DNA from: Verrucomicrobiaceae bacterium
GTDB taxonomy: Bacteria > Verrucomicrobiota > Verrucomicrobiia > Verrucomicrobiales > Verrucomicrobiaceae
Assembly: GCA_947477755.1 (NCBI GenBank)
Contig: CANJVS010000002.1
Span: 1 to 44,234, forward strand
Reading direction: 5' to 3'
DNA: 44,234 nt
Of this stretch, positions 28,133 through 37,727 are shown one piece after another. The notes beneath the pieces are model-generated. The model worked only from the letters and a program-made list of their open reading frames with translations, had not been told where the DNA came from and did no database searches. Within the stretch, counting starts at the first letter, position 1. Each line of letters begins with the position of its first letter. The position numbers and the translations under genes are program-made.

Positions 28133-28750
28133 CTACTTGCGGCACTCGATCGCCAGACCGGCCACAAACCGCTCCGGATTTTCGACGGCGAGGAATGACT
28201 TGTTGGCGGAATCTCCGGCCTGACACCGGCGAATACCGGTAAATCCTGCCTGCTGAAGCTCGGCAATCATCCCTTTCTCATCCCACATCCAGAGGTGATG
28301 TGAGTTGCCTAGGTGCTCGCGAATGATGGCCTTGATCCCTTTGGGGCGCCTATCACGGCCGAGGTGGGAGTAGCGCAGGAAATTGGAAAGCGCCTCCGGC
28401 TTGGGATTAGACTGATAGGCAACTACAAGTTGCGCAAAATCAGGCACCAAGATACGGCAGGTGCCGCCAGGTTTCAGATAGCTGTGGGTGTTGCGCAGGG
28501 CGATGCGGAAATCCTCCAGCGCCAGATGCTCCAGGATGTGCGAGCAGAAAATGGCCTCACAGGAGTCGGGCTGGAGATTCATGCCGCGTACGATGTCACC
28601 ATAGAATACAGCCTCTGGAAAGCGTGGCTTCAGCCACTTCTTGAAGATCCATCCGAGCAACGGCAGGCGCTGCAATCTCAGCGTCGGGCTGGCATCGCAG
28701 TTGTGCCAGCCGTCTCCCGTGTCCAGGCCGCAGCCGTAGTGCAAATTCAT
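28133..28750 (-). CDS. SAM-dependent methyltransferase (COG4627-like); start at MNLHYGCGLDTGDGW
   Basis: MNLHYGCGLDTGDGWHNCDAS ... SCEAIFCSHILEHLALEDFRIALRNTHSYLKPGGTCRILVPDFAQLV. Confidence 0.87.
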   Translation of the reverse strand: MNLHYGCGLDTGDGWHNCDASPTLRLQRLPLLGWIFKKWLKPRFPEAVFYGDIVRGMNLQPDSCEAIFCSHILEHLALEDFRIALRNTHSYLKPGGTCRILVPDFAQLVVAYQSNPKPEALSNFLRYSHLGRDRRPKGIKAIIREHLGNSHHLWMWDEKGMIAELQQAGFTGIRRCQAGDSANKSFLAVENPERFVAGLAIECRK

Positions 28751-28782
28751 GAGTTTGTGTGCAATTCTGTTAAGCAATCTTG

Positions 28783-29053
28783 TCGAGCCAGTGGCTCGAA
28801 AGAAATCAGCCGGTGGTGAAGCGAGGCTCTGCAAGCGGGAACCACCGGATACCGAATGATTGTGCATTGAGGTGTTTTGCGCTCCGGCATGAGCGCGAGA
28901 ATGATGGTCGCTGCACAGACAGCATTGTTTCGATATGACTTCTCGCGCCCCTCAAGGGCGCGAACCGGCGAACACCTCGGAGGCTCGTATTCCAGGGGTT
29001 ACGCTCGTTCCTTGCGCCACCCCTGGCTAATCTCTTTCGAGCCTTCGGCTCGA
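28783..29053. repeat. Highly structured intergenic element: series of perfect hairpins, ends marked by TCGAGCC-N3-GGCTCGA
   Basis: TCGAGCC/GGCTCGA at 28783-28799 and 29037-29053; GAGGTGTT/AACACCTC 28869-28876/28971-28978; GCGCT/AGCGC 28879-28883/28892-28896; TCGCGCCC/GGGCGCGA 28943-28950/28956-28963; CCAGGGGT/ACCCCTGG 28992-28999/29019-29026. Confidence 0.75.
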
Positions 29054-29095
29054 TCAACAAATAGAGATGGGCATCATGGCTGAACGGCATTGAGA

Positions 29096-30100
29096 TTAAA
29101 CGGGCGTCCCGGAAGCTGGGCGTAGCAGGCGTGAGATCGCCAAACCTTTGCCGTGAAGGTCGCTGAAAAAAAAGGGCCGGGAGTGTTTCTGAACCACTCC
29201 GGCAAATAGTTGAAAGGCCTCCCATAAAAACAGGCGGGCGTAATCCAACAGTCCGGCGCGCTTCAGGATCTGGGTCATGACGTAGTGGCGGTTGATAAGT
29301 TCCATCGCGGAGAGTTCGGCGGGATCGGATTTGTGGGAGCCGGGCTGGCTGTCGTGGAAGATGCGGGCCGTACGCGCATTCGCCAGTTTCCATTTTCGTC
29401 CGACGATGACCGAGAGCGTCACATCCTCCATCAACGAATAGCCCGTGAAGTGAGCAGGAAAGGGCGGCTCAGGCAGCGCCTCACGGCGATACATTGTGCA
29501 GGTCGTGTTAAGCCATTCCACGGGCACGATTTCTGGCAGTTCGGGACGATCTTCCGGCAGCAGATTCACTGCTGGTCCCAGAATACGACCGGCAAAACAT
29601 GTTCCATTTCCACCCATCAACCTGAACATGAAGCGTGAGACCCTACCTGGGTTCTGGTAGCGCTGGTTGGTGATCATGGCATTCACGCCGCCGATCTTTG
29701 GATCTGAGTTGAGCGCTGACCAGAGACGCGCCACACACTCCGGCTCAAGGAGAATGTCATCATCGAAGAACCAGATCACGGGCTGGGTCGCCAGCGTCAC
29801 CCCTTGATTTCGCTGTGCCGCCGCACCGAGTGCTTCTGCACGTCGATAGCTCACTTTACAGAGGCCATTCGTACTGCTTGCAAAAGCCTCGACCACCTCA
29901 TGTGTCGCATCATCCACAGAGCCATCCACCACGATCAACTCCGCGGGCAGCTCACCCTGCTTCACTAATGAGTCCAACGTGCGCACCATCACCTCAGCAC
30001 GATTGCGAGTGGGGACAATCGCACTCATCTCAAAAACCCTTGGTGTTGACGGTGAAAGGTTCACTTTATAGAAAGCCTCAAAACTGACTAATCTCACCAA
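29096..30100 (-). CDS. GT2 glycosyltransferase
   Basis: SAIVPTRNRAEVMVRTLDSLVKQGELPAELIVVDGSVDDATHEVV ... VIWFFDDDILLEPECV. Confidence 0.92.
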   Translation of the reverse strand: MVRLVSFEAFYKVNLSPSTPRVFEMSAIVPTRNRAEVMVRTLDSLVKQGELPAELIVVDGSVDDATHEVVEAFASSTNGLCKVSYRRAEALGAAAQRNQGVTLATQPVIWFFDDDILLEPECVARLWSALNSDPKIGGVNAMITNQRYQNPGRVSRFMFRLMGGNGTCFAGRILGPAVNLLPEDRPELPEIVPVEWLNTTCTMYRREALPEPPFPAHFTGYSLMEDVTLSVIVGRKWKLANARTARIFHDSQPGSHKSDPAELSAMELINRHYVMTQILKRAGLLDYARLFLWEAFQLFAGVVQKHSRPFFFSDLHGKGLAISRLLRPASGTPV

Positions 30101-30136
30101 AAACGTCTGCTAGCGGCAATTCAAGGATGCAGGACG

Positions 30137-30808
30137 CTATGACGCCGGTTTTGTAGCCTCGATGTATAACGATTCAACTTCACGCGAAGCAGTATCGATA
30201 AGCATCCTTGGATCACTACCGACTCCAAAGGTCCGCCGTGTCACCTGAACGAATTGATTCAATTCGAGCAACTGTTTCAGCATGTCAAAATCATGAATGA
30301 ACAAGTGACCATGTGATCGGAAAATTCGATTCACACTCATGATCGGGCTGTAGAGCGACTTGTATGAATCATCCGAAGCGTAGGGTAGCGTAACGTCGGC
30401 TCTTCCATTCATAATCTCGACATAGCGTGACAGATAGATCTGACCATCTGGGACAACGATCCGAATGACGCCTCCAGGCTTGAGTAATCGAAAGGACTCG
30501 AGCAGCACCTGATCTACAGCAGCAAACGGCAGGTGCTCCAGACAGTGTTCTGTATAGACTCCATCAAGAGAACCCGAATCAAGAGGGATACCCTTTGTAA
30601 CATCCCAGCACAGATCAATGTGGGTTCGCCATTCGTAATCCATGTGGATAAAGCCATCATGGGTATTTGGTCCGCAGCCAATCTCTAGATAGTTCTTTCC
30701 TGTGATGCGTTTCCAATCGACAAAAAATCTGCGATTCCGAACGAGTGATCCAATCACTCGGCGAACTTTGACATAGTCCGTGAGCGGACGATTAAAGGAG
30801 ATGCTCAT
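30137..30808 (-). CDS. SAM-dependent methyltransferase (COG4627-like)
   Basis: NYLEIGCGPNTHDGFIHMDYEWRTHIDLCWDVTKGIPLDSGSLDGVYTEHCLEHLPFAAVDQVLLESFRLLKPGGVIRIVVPDG. Confidence 0.88.
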   Translation of the reverse strand: MSISFNRPLTDYVKVRRVIGSLVRNRRFFVDWKRITGKNYLEIGCGPNTHDGFIHMDYEWRTHIDLCWDVTKGIPLDSGSLDGVYTEHCLEHLPFAAVDQVLLESFRLLKPGGVIRIVVPDGQIYLSRYVEIMNGRADVTLPYASDDSYKSLYSPIMSVNRIFRSHGHLFIHDFDMLKQLLELNQFVQVTRRTFGVGSDPRMLIDTASREVESLYIEATKPAS

Positions 30809-31788
30809 TGGTGTTCTTGGGACCTGCCGAGACAGGAAACCTTTCTCGCGATCATGGCTAGTATCTCGGCAGCCTGATAACCCAACACCCTGTAAGCGTG
30901 CCTGTAAGCAGCACTGTAGTTGATTCGCTTTCCGTAACCTCCTGGATCGAAATCTGGCTGAGAAAGGTGAATGGTATCAGCGATCTCCACCGCAAATTTG
31001 CGATCATATTGCCAGACCAACCGAGCCACTTCTAAGCGGGATTGATTGGTGAGATACATCCGCTCATGACTCATGGCTCGGTTTAAATTCAGGAACTTTT
31101 CAGCGTCATTGATGATCTCCAATCGGCGGCGATTGACCTCGCAAAGATCATTCGTGCATACTGATCCGTCACGCCACTGGCGGTACACCGCTCCGTAGTC
31201 CGTGCAGTAGGCAAAGTGGTGACCGGCCTTCAGCATCCTGAGATACAACTCGTGCTCCTGGCAGCAGGGCTGGTCCGCCTTCCATCCACCCACTGAGAGC
31301 ACAGCCTGCTTCCGCCATAGTACGGCACCCGTTTGAGGGAGATCCCAGCGCATGAGAAGACACCAGGAATCAAGAGGCTCCGGCATCAGCGAGACAGCCT
31401 GACGAATCTCGCCGCCAATCTGAGTCTCCACGATGTATCTGCTAAAAACCACATCAACTCCAGGGTTCGCCTCAATGAATTGCATCTGCTTATCGATCTT
31501 GTCTGGTAGCAGATAATCATCGGCATCCAAGTATTGCAGCCAGTCTCCGCGTGAGAGATCTAACAGGCGATTGCGCGCTACATTGCCGCCGCGATTGGGC
31601 CCCGTCTCCCAGCGGATGCGATCTCCGAAACTCTGAATCACCTTCAAGCTCCCATCCGTGGAACCATCATCGACGACGATCAATTCCTTCTCCGCCCAAG
31701 TCTGCGCCAGCGCGCTCTCGATGCACTGCCCGATCCAGCATTCTGCGTTGAAGCAAGGTATAAGGATAGAGACGAGACGTTTGTTCAT
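30805..31788 (-). CDS. GT2 glycosyltransferase; start at MNKRLVSILIPCFNAECW
   Basis: VSILIPCFNAECWIGQCIESALAQTWAEKELIVVDDGSTDGSLKVI ... WLQYLDADDYLLPDKI; ATGA overlap with 30137..30808. Confidence 0.93.
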   Translation of the reverse strand: MNKRLVSILIPCFNAECWIGQCIESALAQTWAEKELIVVDDGSTDGSLKVIQSFGDRIRWETGPNRGGNVARNRLLDLSRGDWLQYLDADDYLLPDKIDKQMQFIEANPGVDVVFSRYIVETQIGGEIRQAVSLMPEPLDSWCLLMRWDLPQTGAVLWRKQAVLSVGGWKADQPCCQEHELYLRMLKAGHHFAYCTDYGAVYRQWRDGSVCTNDLCEVNRRRLEIINDAEKFLNLNRAMSHERMYLTNQSRLEVARLVWQYDRKFAVEIADTIHLSQPDFDPGGYGKRINYSAAYRHAYRVLGYQAAEILAMIARKVSCLGRSQEHQ

Positions 31789-31884
31789 GGACGGACGATA
31801 CTGGATAATTGAACGATAAGTTTTGGCCCATCCCATGAACTGTATGTGTCTTCGCGCATCATCATAATCGGGCGAAAATATGAT

Positions 31885-33111
31885 TTAACTAAGCTGGTTA
31901 TTTTTAGATTCCGCAGCCGCGCAAATAAGGGCTTGTTGGAAAAAGGCGCGAATTGCCTTCGGTTCAAAGTCCCGGTTGCCCGCCTGAATGGCGTTCGAGG
32001 ACAATTGCACCCGAAGATTGGAATCGTCCCTCAATCGAGCGAGTTCTGATGTCCACGACTGTCCATCACGCGCCGTAATTACGATGCAGGAGTTTGGATT
32101 TTTTAAACCCCATTTCACCCCTGTCGCATAGTCTGGTCCTGCGATAAGGAGGGGCATTCCCAAGGCCAAATACTCGGGCAGCTTGCTCGGAAAATGCGTG
32201 CGATAGAGTGCCTGATGCCCATGATTGGCATAGCAATAGGGAAGTAAGACGGCGTCACATTCTTCCTTGAGCGTCTCCCACATGAGTTCCGGAGTGCTGG
32301 CTCTGCCCCTGCTCACCAACACATCTGAGTAAGTCGAGACAGGAAGCGACCCTCCATAAACACGCACTGTAGCTCCAGACTCTCGAAGAACAGGAGCCAG
32401 TTCGATGAGTCTGGGGCCATATCCATAATTAAGTCCACCTGCGTATCCAAGAGTCAGGCTGCCTGGGACTTTCAACGAGATAGAGGACTGTGATGAACGA
32501 TGAGTCGTGTGTTCGCTTCGATTCGGATACATCACCTCGCCGCTGACTCCGTAACGCTCGTGCAGACAGTCTTCGAGTTCAGGTGAAACACACAGTCGGC
32601 GACTTGCATGACGGTAAATGCGTCGGAATCGCTCACGAATGAGATGACGGGCCGATGAGTAACTGGTGTTAAAATCCTCAGGATCATCATGCACAATGAG
32701 AACCAGAGGTGCGCCAGATCGGAGCGAATAGTCGTAGGCAGCTTCTGAATAGCCCAAACTCGACAGGACATGGACGATGACATCAGGTTTAAAGGTGGCA
32801 GGGAGGTGCGTTTCAAGTCTTCCCACTGGCAGTACTTTGAGTGTGCGCAGGAGCCGAACCAGACGGAAGAAGCGAGTTTTTGCCAGCCTTTCAAAGGGCG
32901 GTTCATAAGGGTGAAACTGACAGTTCAAAGCTTCAGTCCCTGACGGCAGAAAAGGTCCAAGGCAAAGCAGCGAGTCCAGAGGCCAACCCCGGAAAAGCCG
33001 GTGCAACAAAATACCCCCGGCTGACCCATAATGAGGAAGATCAATCCCCATGACCAAGACCTTGGGAAACATTCCCACTTCTTTTGGCAAGCTGTCGTCC
33101 TCACCTATCAT
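31885..33111 (-). CDS. GT4-like glycosyltransferase; start uncertain (33111 or 33072)
   Basis: PKVLVMGIDLPHYGSAGGILLHRLFRGWP; LSSLGYSEAAYDYSLRSGAPLVLIVHDDPEDF; FPSKLPEYLALGMPLLIAGPDYATG. Confidence 0.8.
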   Translation of the reverse strand: MIGEDDSLPKEVGMFPKVLVMGIDLPHYGSAGGILLHRLFRGWPLDSLLCLGPFLPSGTEALNCQFHPYEPPFERLAKTRFFRLVRLLRTLKVLPVGRLETHLPATFKPDVIVHVLSSLGYSEAAYDYSLRSGAPLVLIVHDDPEDFNTSYSSARHLIRERFRRIYRHASRRLCVSPELEDCLHERYGVSGEVMYPNRSEHTTHRSSQSSISLKVPGSLTLGYAGGLNYGYGPRLIELAPVLRESGATVRVYGGSLPVSTYSDVLVSRGRASTPELMWETLKEECDAVLLPYCYANHGHQALYRTHFPSKLPEYLALGMPLLIAGPDYATGVKWGLKNPNSCIVITARDGQSWTSELARLRDDSNLRVQLSSNAIQAGNRDFEPKAIRAFFQQALICAAAESKNNQLS

Positions 33112-33113
33112 CG

Positions 33114-33956
33114 TTATGAACTGCGATCCGAATGAGTCACTATCAATCGACGTCTCCTCATGAGTCTGAGTGATAATCGCACCCATTGTTTTAAGGCACG
33201 GCTGAACAGGATCTGACATCTACCCTTGATGGTGTACCAATGAATGAAATTTCCGATCACTCGATTGTCATGGCCGCCTGCACCCCGGAAAGTCTTGAGC
33301 CGATACTTATGGGCGAGCAGTGAGAGTACGGACTGATCGCCTCGATGTTCGACAAAGCCGGGCAAATCCGGCAGCCCACACAGTCGTGCGTTGTCGTATG
33401 AGGCGATTCGTTCATCAAGGGTAAAACTCAAGTATTCCTCCGCCAGTTGGAGCGTGAAGGCATTTTTCTGCAATACGAACCATGTCGCCTGCATGGCAGT
33501 GGCCTGATGATATTCAGGCGTATCAAGACCCATAAAATAGAAGCAATCCCGCTTAGTCCACTTCTGATTAGCATCTCCCCATTGATGGATCAGCGTGCCT
33601 CCGTTGGCGATGCACATCTCAATCAAAGGCGTGACTGAAGTCTCGAACAGATGAGGCCCATCACCTGAATCATAGTAGATCAGAATGTCCCCCTCATTGA
33701 GTTCGTTCAAGATTCGCAGGGTAAGGTAGGGTTTGAATACAAAACCATTGAGATGATAGGGCCTGTCCACGTATGCCTTGTTCTGTCGATAAAAGTCGGT
33801 GGAAGCGAGCATCTCCCAGTTCCATGAAATAACGGAATCGACCCCATGCTTAAGAGCCGACGCAGACAGAGCCTCCTGCGCCTGCCTGAATACCGCACCT
33901 TTATGACCGAAACGATCATCTGCGTAGTTTAGGTGAACTGTTTTTCGTTCAGGCAC
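33114..33956 (-). CDS. Uncharacterised protein, possible GT-A-fold glycosyltransferase
   Basis: Intact 280-aa ORF inside operon; FKPYLTLRILNELNEGDILIYYDSGDGPHLF resembles a GT-A nucleotide-sugar/DxD region. Confidence 0.7.
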   Translation of the reverse strand: MPERKTVHLNYADDRFGHKGAVFRQAQEALSASALKHGVDSVISWNWEMLASTDFYRQNKAYVDRPYHLNGFVFKPYLTLRILNELNEGDILIYYDSGDGPHLFETSVTPLIEMCIANGGTLIHQWGDANQKWTKRDCFYFMGLDTPEYHQATAMQATWFVLQKNAFTLQLAEEYLSFTLDERIASYDNARLCGLPDLPGFVEHRGDQSVLSLLAHKYRLKTFRGAGGHDNRVIGNFIHWYTIKGRCQILFSRALKQWVRLSLRLMRRRRLIVTHSDRSS

Positions 33957-33968
33957 TGGCTGCTTTCA

Positions 33969-34769
33969 TCAAGACCGTTTCTTCAAGCGAGGCACCAGAA
34001 GAAAGTTTTCGGTGACCAGCATCTGCACCTCCATTTCAGACAGGCCTCTGACAGGAATCATGTGCGGTGTGGAGTGGATGTCATATTCGAGCTTTTCTAC
34101 AAGCTCCAGGAGTTCGGATGTGGTGACACCGTAGGATGAAAAATTGGACTCATTCCATTCCATGAGGACGTAGGGTCGCTCGGCAGCAAGGCACTGTGCA
34201 GCTCCCTTGAGAACTCCCAACTCTGCGCCCTCCACATCACATTTGATGATTGAGACCGGAGGAGAGCCAAGCCTTCGCCATTCCTCATCGATGGTCGTCA
34301 TCGGCACCTGGCAAGATTTGGAGGCATTGACGCGTCCAGTGTGCCGCATGCCATCAAACTCAATATTGGTGCCATCTGACAATGTAAACTCAACATAGCC
34401 GAGTTCGGATCCTACGCATTTAGGGACCAACTCCCAGCGACTGCCAAAGGCACACGCTTGCATGGTGCAGCGCAAAAACTGCAATGCATTTTCAGACGGC
34501 TCAAAGGATAGGACGCGGACATTCGGGCAGTCTGCGAGCACGGGGATCGACATCAGGCCCAGGTTGGTGCCAACGTCGATCACCCATGAATTGGGTCGTG
34601 CCAGGCGCCGAAAAAGTTGGATGTTATCCAGTTCGTAAACCCCGTGTTTTTGAAGAGCCAGGTCAGAATATCCGGCGCGCGGGAGATAAACTTTCTGACC
34701 GTGGTACATGCGTGCCTTGATCTTGTTTGGCCAATTACGATAAAAGTAGTTATACAATCTGGAGATCAT
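33969..34769 (-). CDS. FkbM-family methyltransferase
   Basis: SWVIDVGTNLGLMSIPVLADCPNVRVLSFEPSENALQFLR ... VSIIKCDVEGAELGVLKGA. Confidence 0.92.
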   Translation of the reverse strand: MISRLYNYFYRNWPNKIKARMYHGQKVYLPRAGYSDLALQKHGVYELDNIQLFRRLARPNSWVIDVGTNLGLMSIPVLADCPNVRVLSFEPSENALQFLRCTMQACAFGSRWELVPKCVGSELGYVEFTLSDGTNIEFDGMRHTGRVNASKSCQVPMTTIDEEWRRLGSPPVSIIKCDVEGAELGVLKGAAQCLAAERPYVLMEWNESNFSSYGVTTSELLELVEKLEYDIHSTPHMIPVRGLSEMEVQMLVTENFLLVPRLKKRS

Positions 34770-35578
34770 GGAGCCTCATTCTCCTGGTTGGTTACTCGAT
34801 TTGTTTCCTTCAAAAGGGTGGCTGTAGCAAGCAATGCCACATAGCTGTTGCTCAATGGCAGATCATCAGACATCACGATGCGATACTCAGGAAAGGCGCG
34901 ATCTAGAAAGGCATTCCAAAAACGCCGAGCAAGAAGAATTCTGAAAAGTGGTCTCCCGAGTATTTTCAGAGTAAGAGGTAGTTGATCCAGCAAGCGTTGA
35001 GACAGGGCGCTTTGCAAAAGATGAAACGCAGCTCTTGGGCCAGAAGTCACTTTTGCCATGGAGTCCACCTTGAAGCCATTCTCCTCCATCACTGAGCGTA
35101 GGCCTTCGCCCGTCCAACGGAAGAAATCATAGGGGCATCCGTGCTCTTCAAAAAGTCCGTGCGTTGATAAAATGAGTTTGCCGTTTGGCTTTAGAACTCT
35201 GGCAGCTTCACGAAGATAGCGCTCTGGAAAACGGCAGTGCTCCAGCACTTGAGTGGAGAGCACCAGGTCAAAGTGTTGATCTGGCGCGTTGATGTAGCCC
35301 TCCTTGTTAATCACAAAATCAGAACCTGCCCCCTCTAGATCTGCGGTCTTATAGTTGGCATTTGGAAATAAAAATTGATAGGGAGAGCCGCCGGCTCCAA
35401 AATCCAGCATTGTCAGTGGCTCAGCTGATGCATGGGCACGCACTGCCAGCAACAAATCCGAGAAATGCAGGTAATAGTAGTCCGTCCTATTTGGCGTAGA
35501 CTGTTGGCGATTAAAAGCCTCACTGCGCAGATCACGAAGATGCGCTGGCGTTACGCTTGCAGCGTTTAATTCGGTCAT
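34766..35578 (-). CDS. Class I SAM methyltransferase
   Basis: LTMLDFGAGGSPYQFLFPNANYKTADLE ... FDLVLSTQVLEHCRFPERYLREAARVLKPNGKLILSTHG. Confidence 0.9.
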   Translation of the reverse strand: MTELNAASVTPAHLRDLRSEAFNRQQSTPNRTDYYYLHFSDLLLAVRAHASAEPLTMLDFGAGGSPYQFLFPNANYKTADLEGAGSDFVINKEGYINAPDQHFDLVLSTQVLEHCRFPERYLREAARVLKPNGKLILSTHGLFEEHGCPYDFFRWTGEGLRSVMEENGFKVDSMAKVTSGPRAAFHLLQSALSQRLLDQLPLTLKILGRPLFRILLARRFWNAFLDRAFPEYRIVMSDDLPLSNSYVALLATATLLKETNRVTNQENEAP

Positions 35579-35656
35579 GATTTATTAAAAAAGATGAAAC
35601 CCAAAACTACACGCATCAAGCGCGCTGGAATGCCGAAAACATCAGTTCTATTGCAG

Positions 35657-36424
35657 CTAGGGTTTAACAAAAGCCCGCCCACTGTTATCAATGCGGTGCA
35701 TTAAAAGTTTGTCAGGTGTAGATGTCAAAAATTCATCCACAGCTTTTCTGGCACCTTTCCAAAAGCCGTAATCGTCAATGATCAGCACACCTCCACTCAC
35801 CAGTCTGGGATAGAGATTTTTTAGCTCATGAGCCGTGCTCTCATACCAATCGGTGTCGAGCCGCAGAAGCGCGATTTGATCCTGAATACAGGCAGGTATG
35901 GTGGCCTCCACCTTGCCTTGGATATAGTGAATCTTGTCTTCGGGGTAACCTGTGGTGGACATGTTGCGCTTCACCTCCTCAAGGCTTGAAATGGCCCAGA
36001 CGCCACTGGCCTCTTTTGCAGATCCTTCTTCTTCCAATCTCGAAGCGGCGGATTTGGCGGCATGATCCTGATCTGCTTCAGTCGGTGCGGGCATTCCCTC
36101 AAAGGTGTCATAGAGATACAAATCTCTGCTGGTGTCTCCACACTCCATCAAGGTTTTGGCGATCAACATCATGCTTCCGCCGCGCCAGACTCCACATTCC
36201 ACCATCGCACCTGGAATTTTGTGTTTCACCACATGACGGACAGACTGAAGCAAGTGGTAGCGACGCTCCAAACTCGTCATGGTAAAATCTTCGACGGCAT
36301 ACACGGCCAACTTGTCTTCTTCTGGAATGTCGAAGGGTGTGTTCCAGTCATTTAAACATCTGAGATAGCCAAAACGAGTCAGGAACTGATCGAGTTTAAA
36401 GCGGAGAAGGGATCTTAGGCGCAT
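35657..36424 (-). CDS. TylF/macrocin O-methyltransferase-family protein; start at MRLRSLLRFKL
   Basis: GAMVECGVWRGGSMMLIAKTL ... LYLYDTFEGMPAPTEADQD ... IALLRLDTDWYESTAHELKNLYPRLVSGGVLIIDDYGFWKGARKAVDEF. Confidence 0.93.
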   Translation of the reverse strand: MRLRSLLRFKLDQFLTRFGYLRCLNDWNTPFDIPEEDKLAVYAVEDFTMTSLERRYHLLQSVRHVVKHKIPGAMVECGVWRGGSMMLIAKTLMECGDTSRDLYLYDTFEGMPAPTEADQDHAAKSAASRLEEEGSAKEASGVWAISSLEEVKRNMSTTGYPEDKIHYIQGKVEATIPACIQDQIALLRLDTDWYESTAHELKNLYPRLVSGGVLIIDDYGFWKGARKAVDEFLTSTPDKLLMHRIDNSGRAFVKP

Positions 36425-36455
36425 GTGAAGGATGGCGTGCGGGGCATTGTAAGGT

Positions 36456-37724
36456 TCAAGCTGATTGGAGTTCCCATTCCAATAGGGGACGCAAAGCCCC
36501 GGGGAATATTCCGTTGTAATTTTGCCGGGTGATGGAGTCCAGTTCATCAATCACATTGAGGATCAAAGCATCTTTGAGCAGTGCATGAACATGCGTTGGT
36601 TCAAATGAAGTGACGTAAATGGTGATGATGTAGGTTTTACCATTTAGAAAATCAGGCGGCAGGCGCATCCGGCATCTGTATTGGCCAGGATCTCGAGGCC
36701 CCGTGGTGTTTTCGATGGAGGCAAAGGCATAGGCACCATCATCGGTGACAAAGTGCAAATTGATGCGCGGGGACGGTTCGGAACGAAGTAAATCATAGTC
36801 CACTTCAATCCAGGCGCTTTCACTCACGCTGATACTGCCTTGAAGCGTACCCGATGGCCCTCGAATTTGAGCACTTCTCACACGAATCACCTCATCCCCG
36901 GCATTGGGGTCTTTTTCTGTAAACCTAACCTCAAAACCCTGATCAACACTGTCAGCCATATAGGCATGAATGATTTGTTGGGTGTCTCCAGTCTGTACGA
37001 CCTGCCCTGATTTCAAATAGATACCCTTGGTGCATAAAGTGGAGATGGCACCGATGTTGTGACTAACGAACAGGATCGTGCGACCACTGCCCTTCGCAAC
37101 ATCCTGCATTTTACCCATGCACTTCTTTTGAAATTCGGCATCGCCGACAGCCAAAACTTCGTCCACCACCAGAATTTCTGGTTCCAAATGGGCGGCCACG
37201 GCAAAGGCAAGACGCACATACATCCCGGAAGAGTAATGCTTGACGGGTGTATCCAGAAATTTTTCTACTTCAGCAAAGGCCACGATTTCGTCGAATTTGC
37301 CTCTGATCTCCGCCTGAGTCATTCCAAGGATGGATCCGTTGAGAAAGATGTTTTCACGCCCAGTCAGTTCAGGATGAAAGCCGGTTCCAACTTCCAAAAG
37401 ACTCGCCACTCGTCCACATAGTGTCACCCGACCTTTGGTTGGCTCGGTGATTCGGGAAAGTATTTTTAGCAGCGTGCTTTTCCCTGCGCCGTTCCTGCCG
37501 ATGATGCCGACGACATCACCCTGGTTGACTTCAAACGACACATCCTTGAGCGCCCAGAAATCTTCATCGCTTGCAGTTAGACACTGCTTTCTGGATGCAT
37601 GGCTGAAGAGACCCTTCACCTTGCGGGTGATGACATCACGCAAAGCCGTGTAGCGCTCACGCGACTCGTGGTGAATGCGGTAGCACTTACCAACGTTTTC
37701 GACACGGATGATGGGTTCGGACAT
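36456..37724 (-). CDS. wzt: ABC transporter ATP-binding protein, polysaccharide export (Wzt/TagH type) with C-terminal Wzt_C-like domain, copy 1
   Basis: GIIGRNGAGKSTLLKILSRITEPTKG; HYSSGMYVRLAFAVAAHLEPEILVVDEVLAVGDAEFQKKC; beta-rich C-terminal about 170 aa. Confidence 0.93.
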   Translation of the reverse strand: MSEPIIRVENVGKCYRIHHESRERYTALRDVITRKVKGLFSHASRKQCLTASDEDFWALKDVSFEVNQGDVVGIIGRNGAGKSTLLKILSRITEPTKGRVTLCGRVASLLEVGTGFHPELTGRENIFLNGSILGMTQAEIRGKFDEIVAFAEVEKFLDTPVKHYSSGMYVRLAFAVAAHLEPEILVVDEVLAVGDAEFQKKCMGKMQDVAKGSGRTILFVSHNIGAISTLCTKGIYLKSGQVVQTGDTQQIIHAYMADSVDQGFEVRFTEKDPNAGDEVIRVRSAQIRGPSGTLQGSISVSESAWIEVDYDLLRSEPSPRINLHFVTDDGAYAFASIENTTGPRDPGQYRCRMRLPPDFLNGKTYIITIYVTSFEPTHVHALLKDALILNVIDELDSITRQNYNGIFPGALRPLLEWELQSA

Positions 37725-37727
37725 GGC

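Noticed and set aside
29166-29173. A8/T8 tract near the 3' end of the GT2 gene at 29096
   Set aside because: Only about 25 codons from the stop; slippage there would have limited consequence and there is no supporting signal.
28806-29393. 195-aa minus-strand ORF spanning the hairpin element
   Set aside because: Runs through inverted repeats and overlaps the GT2 gene in another frame; its translation (RNERNPWNTSLRGVRRFAPLRG...) reflects the repeat element rather than a supported protein.
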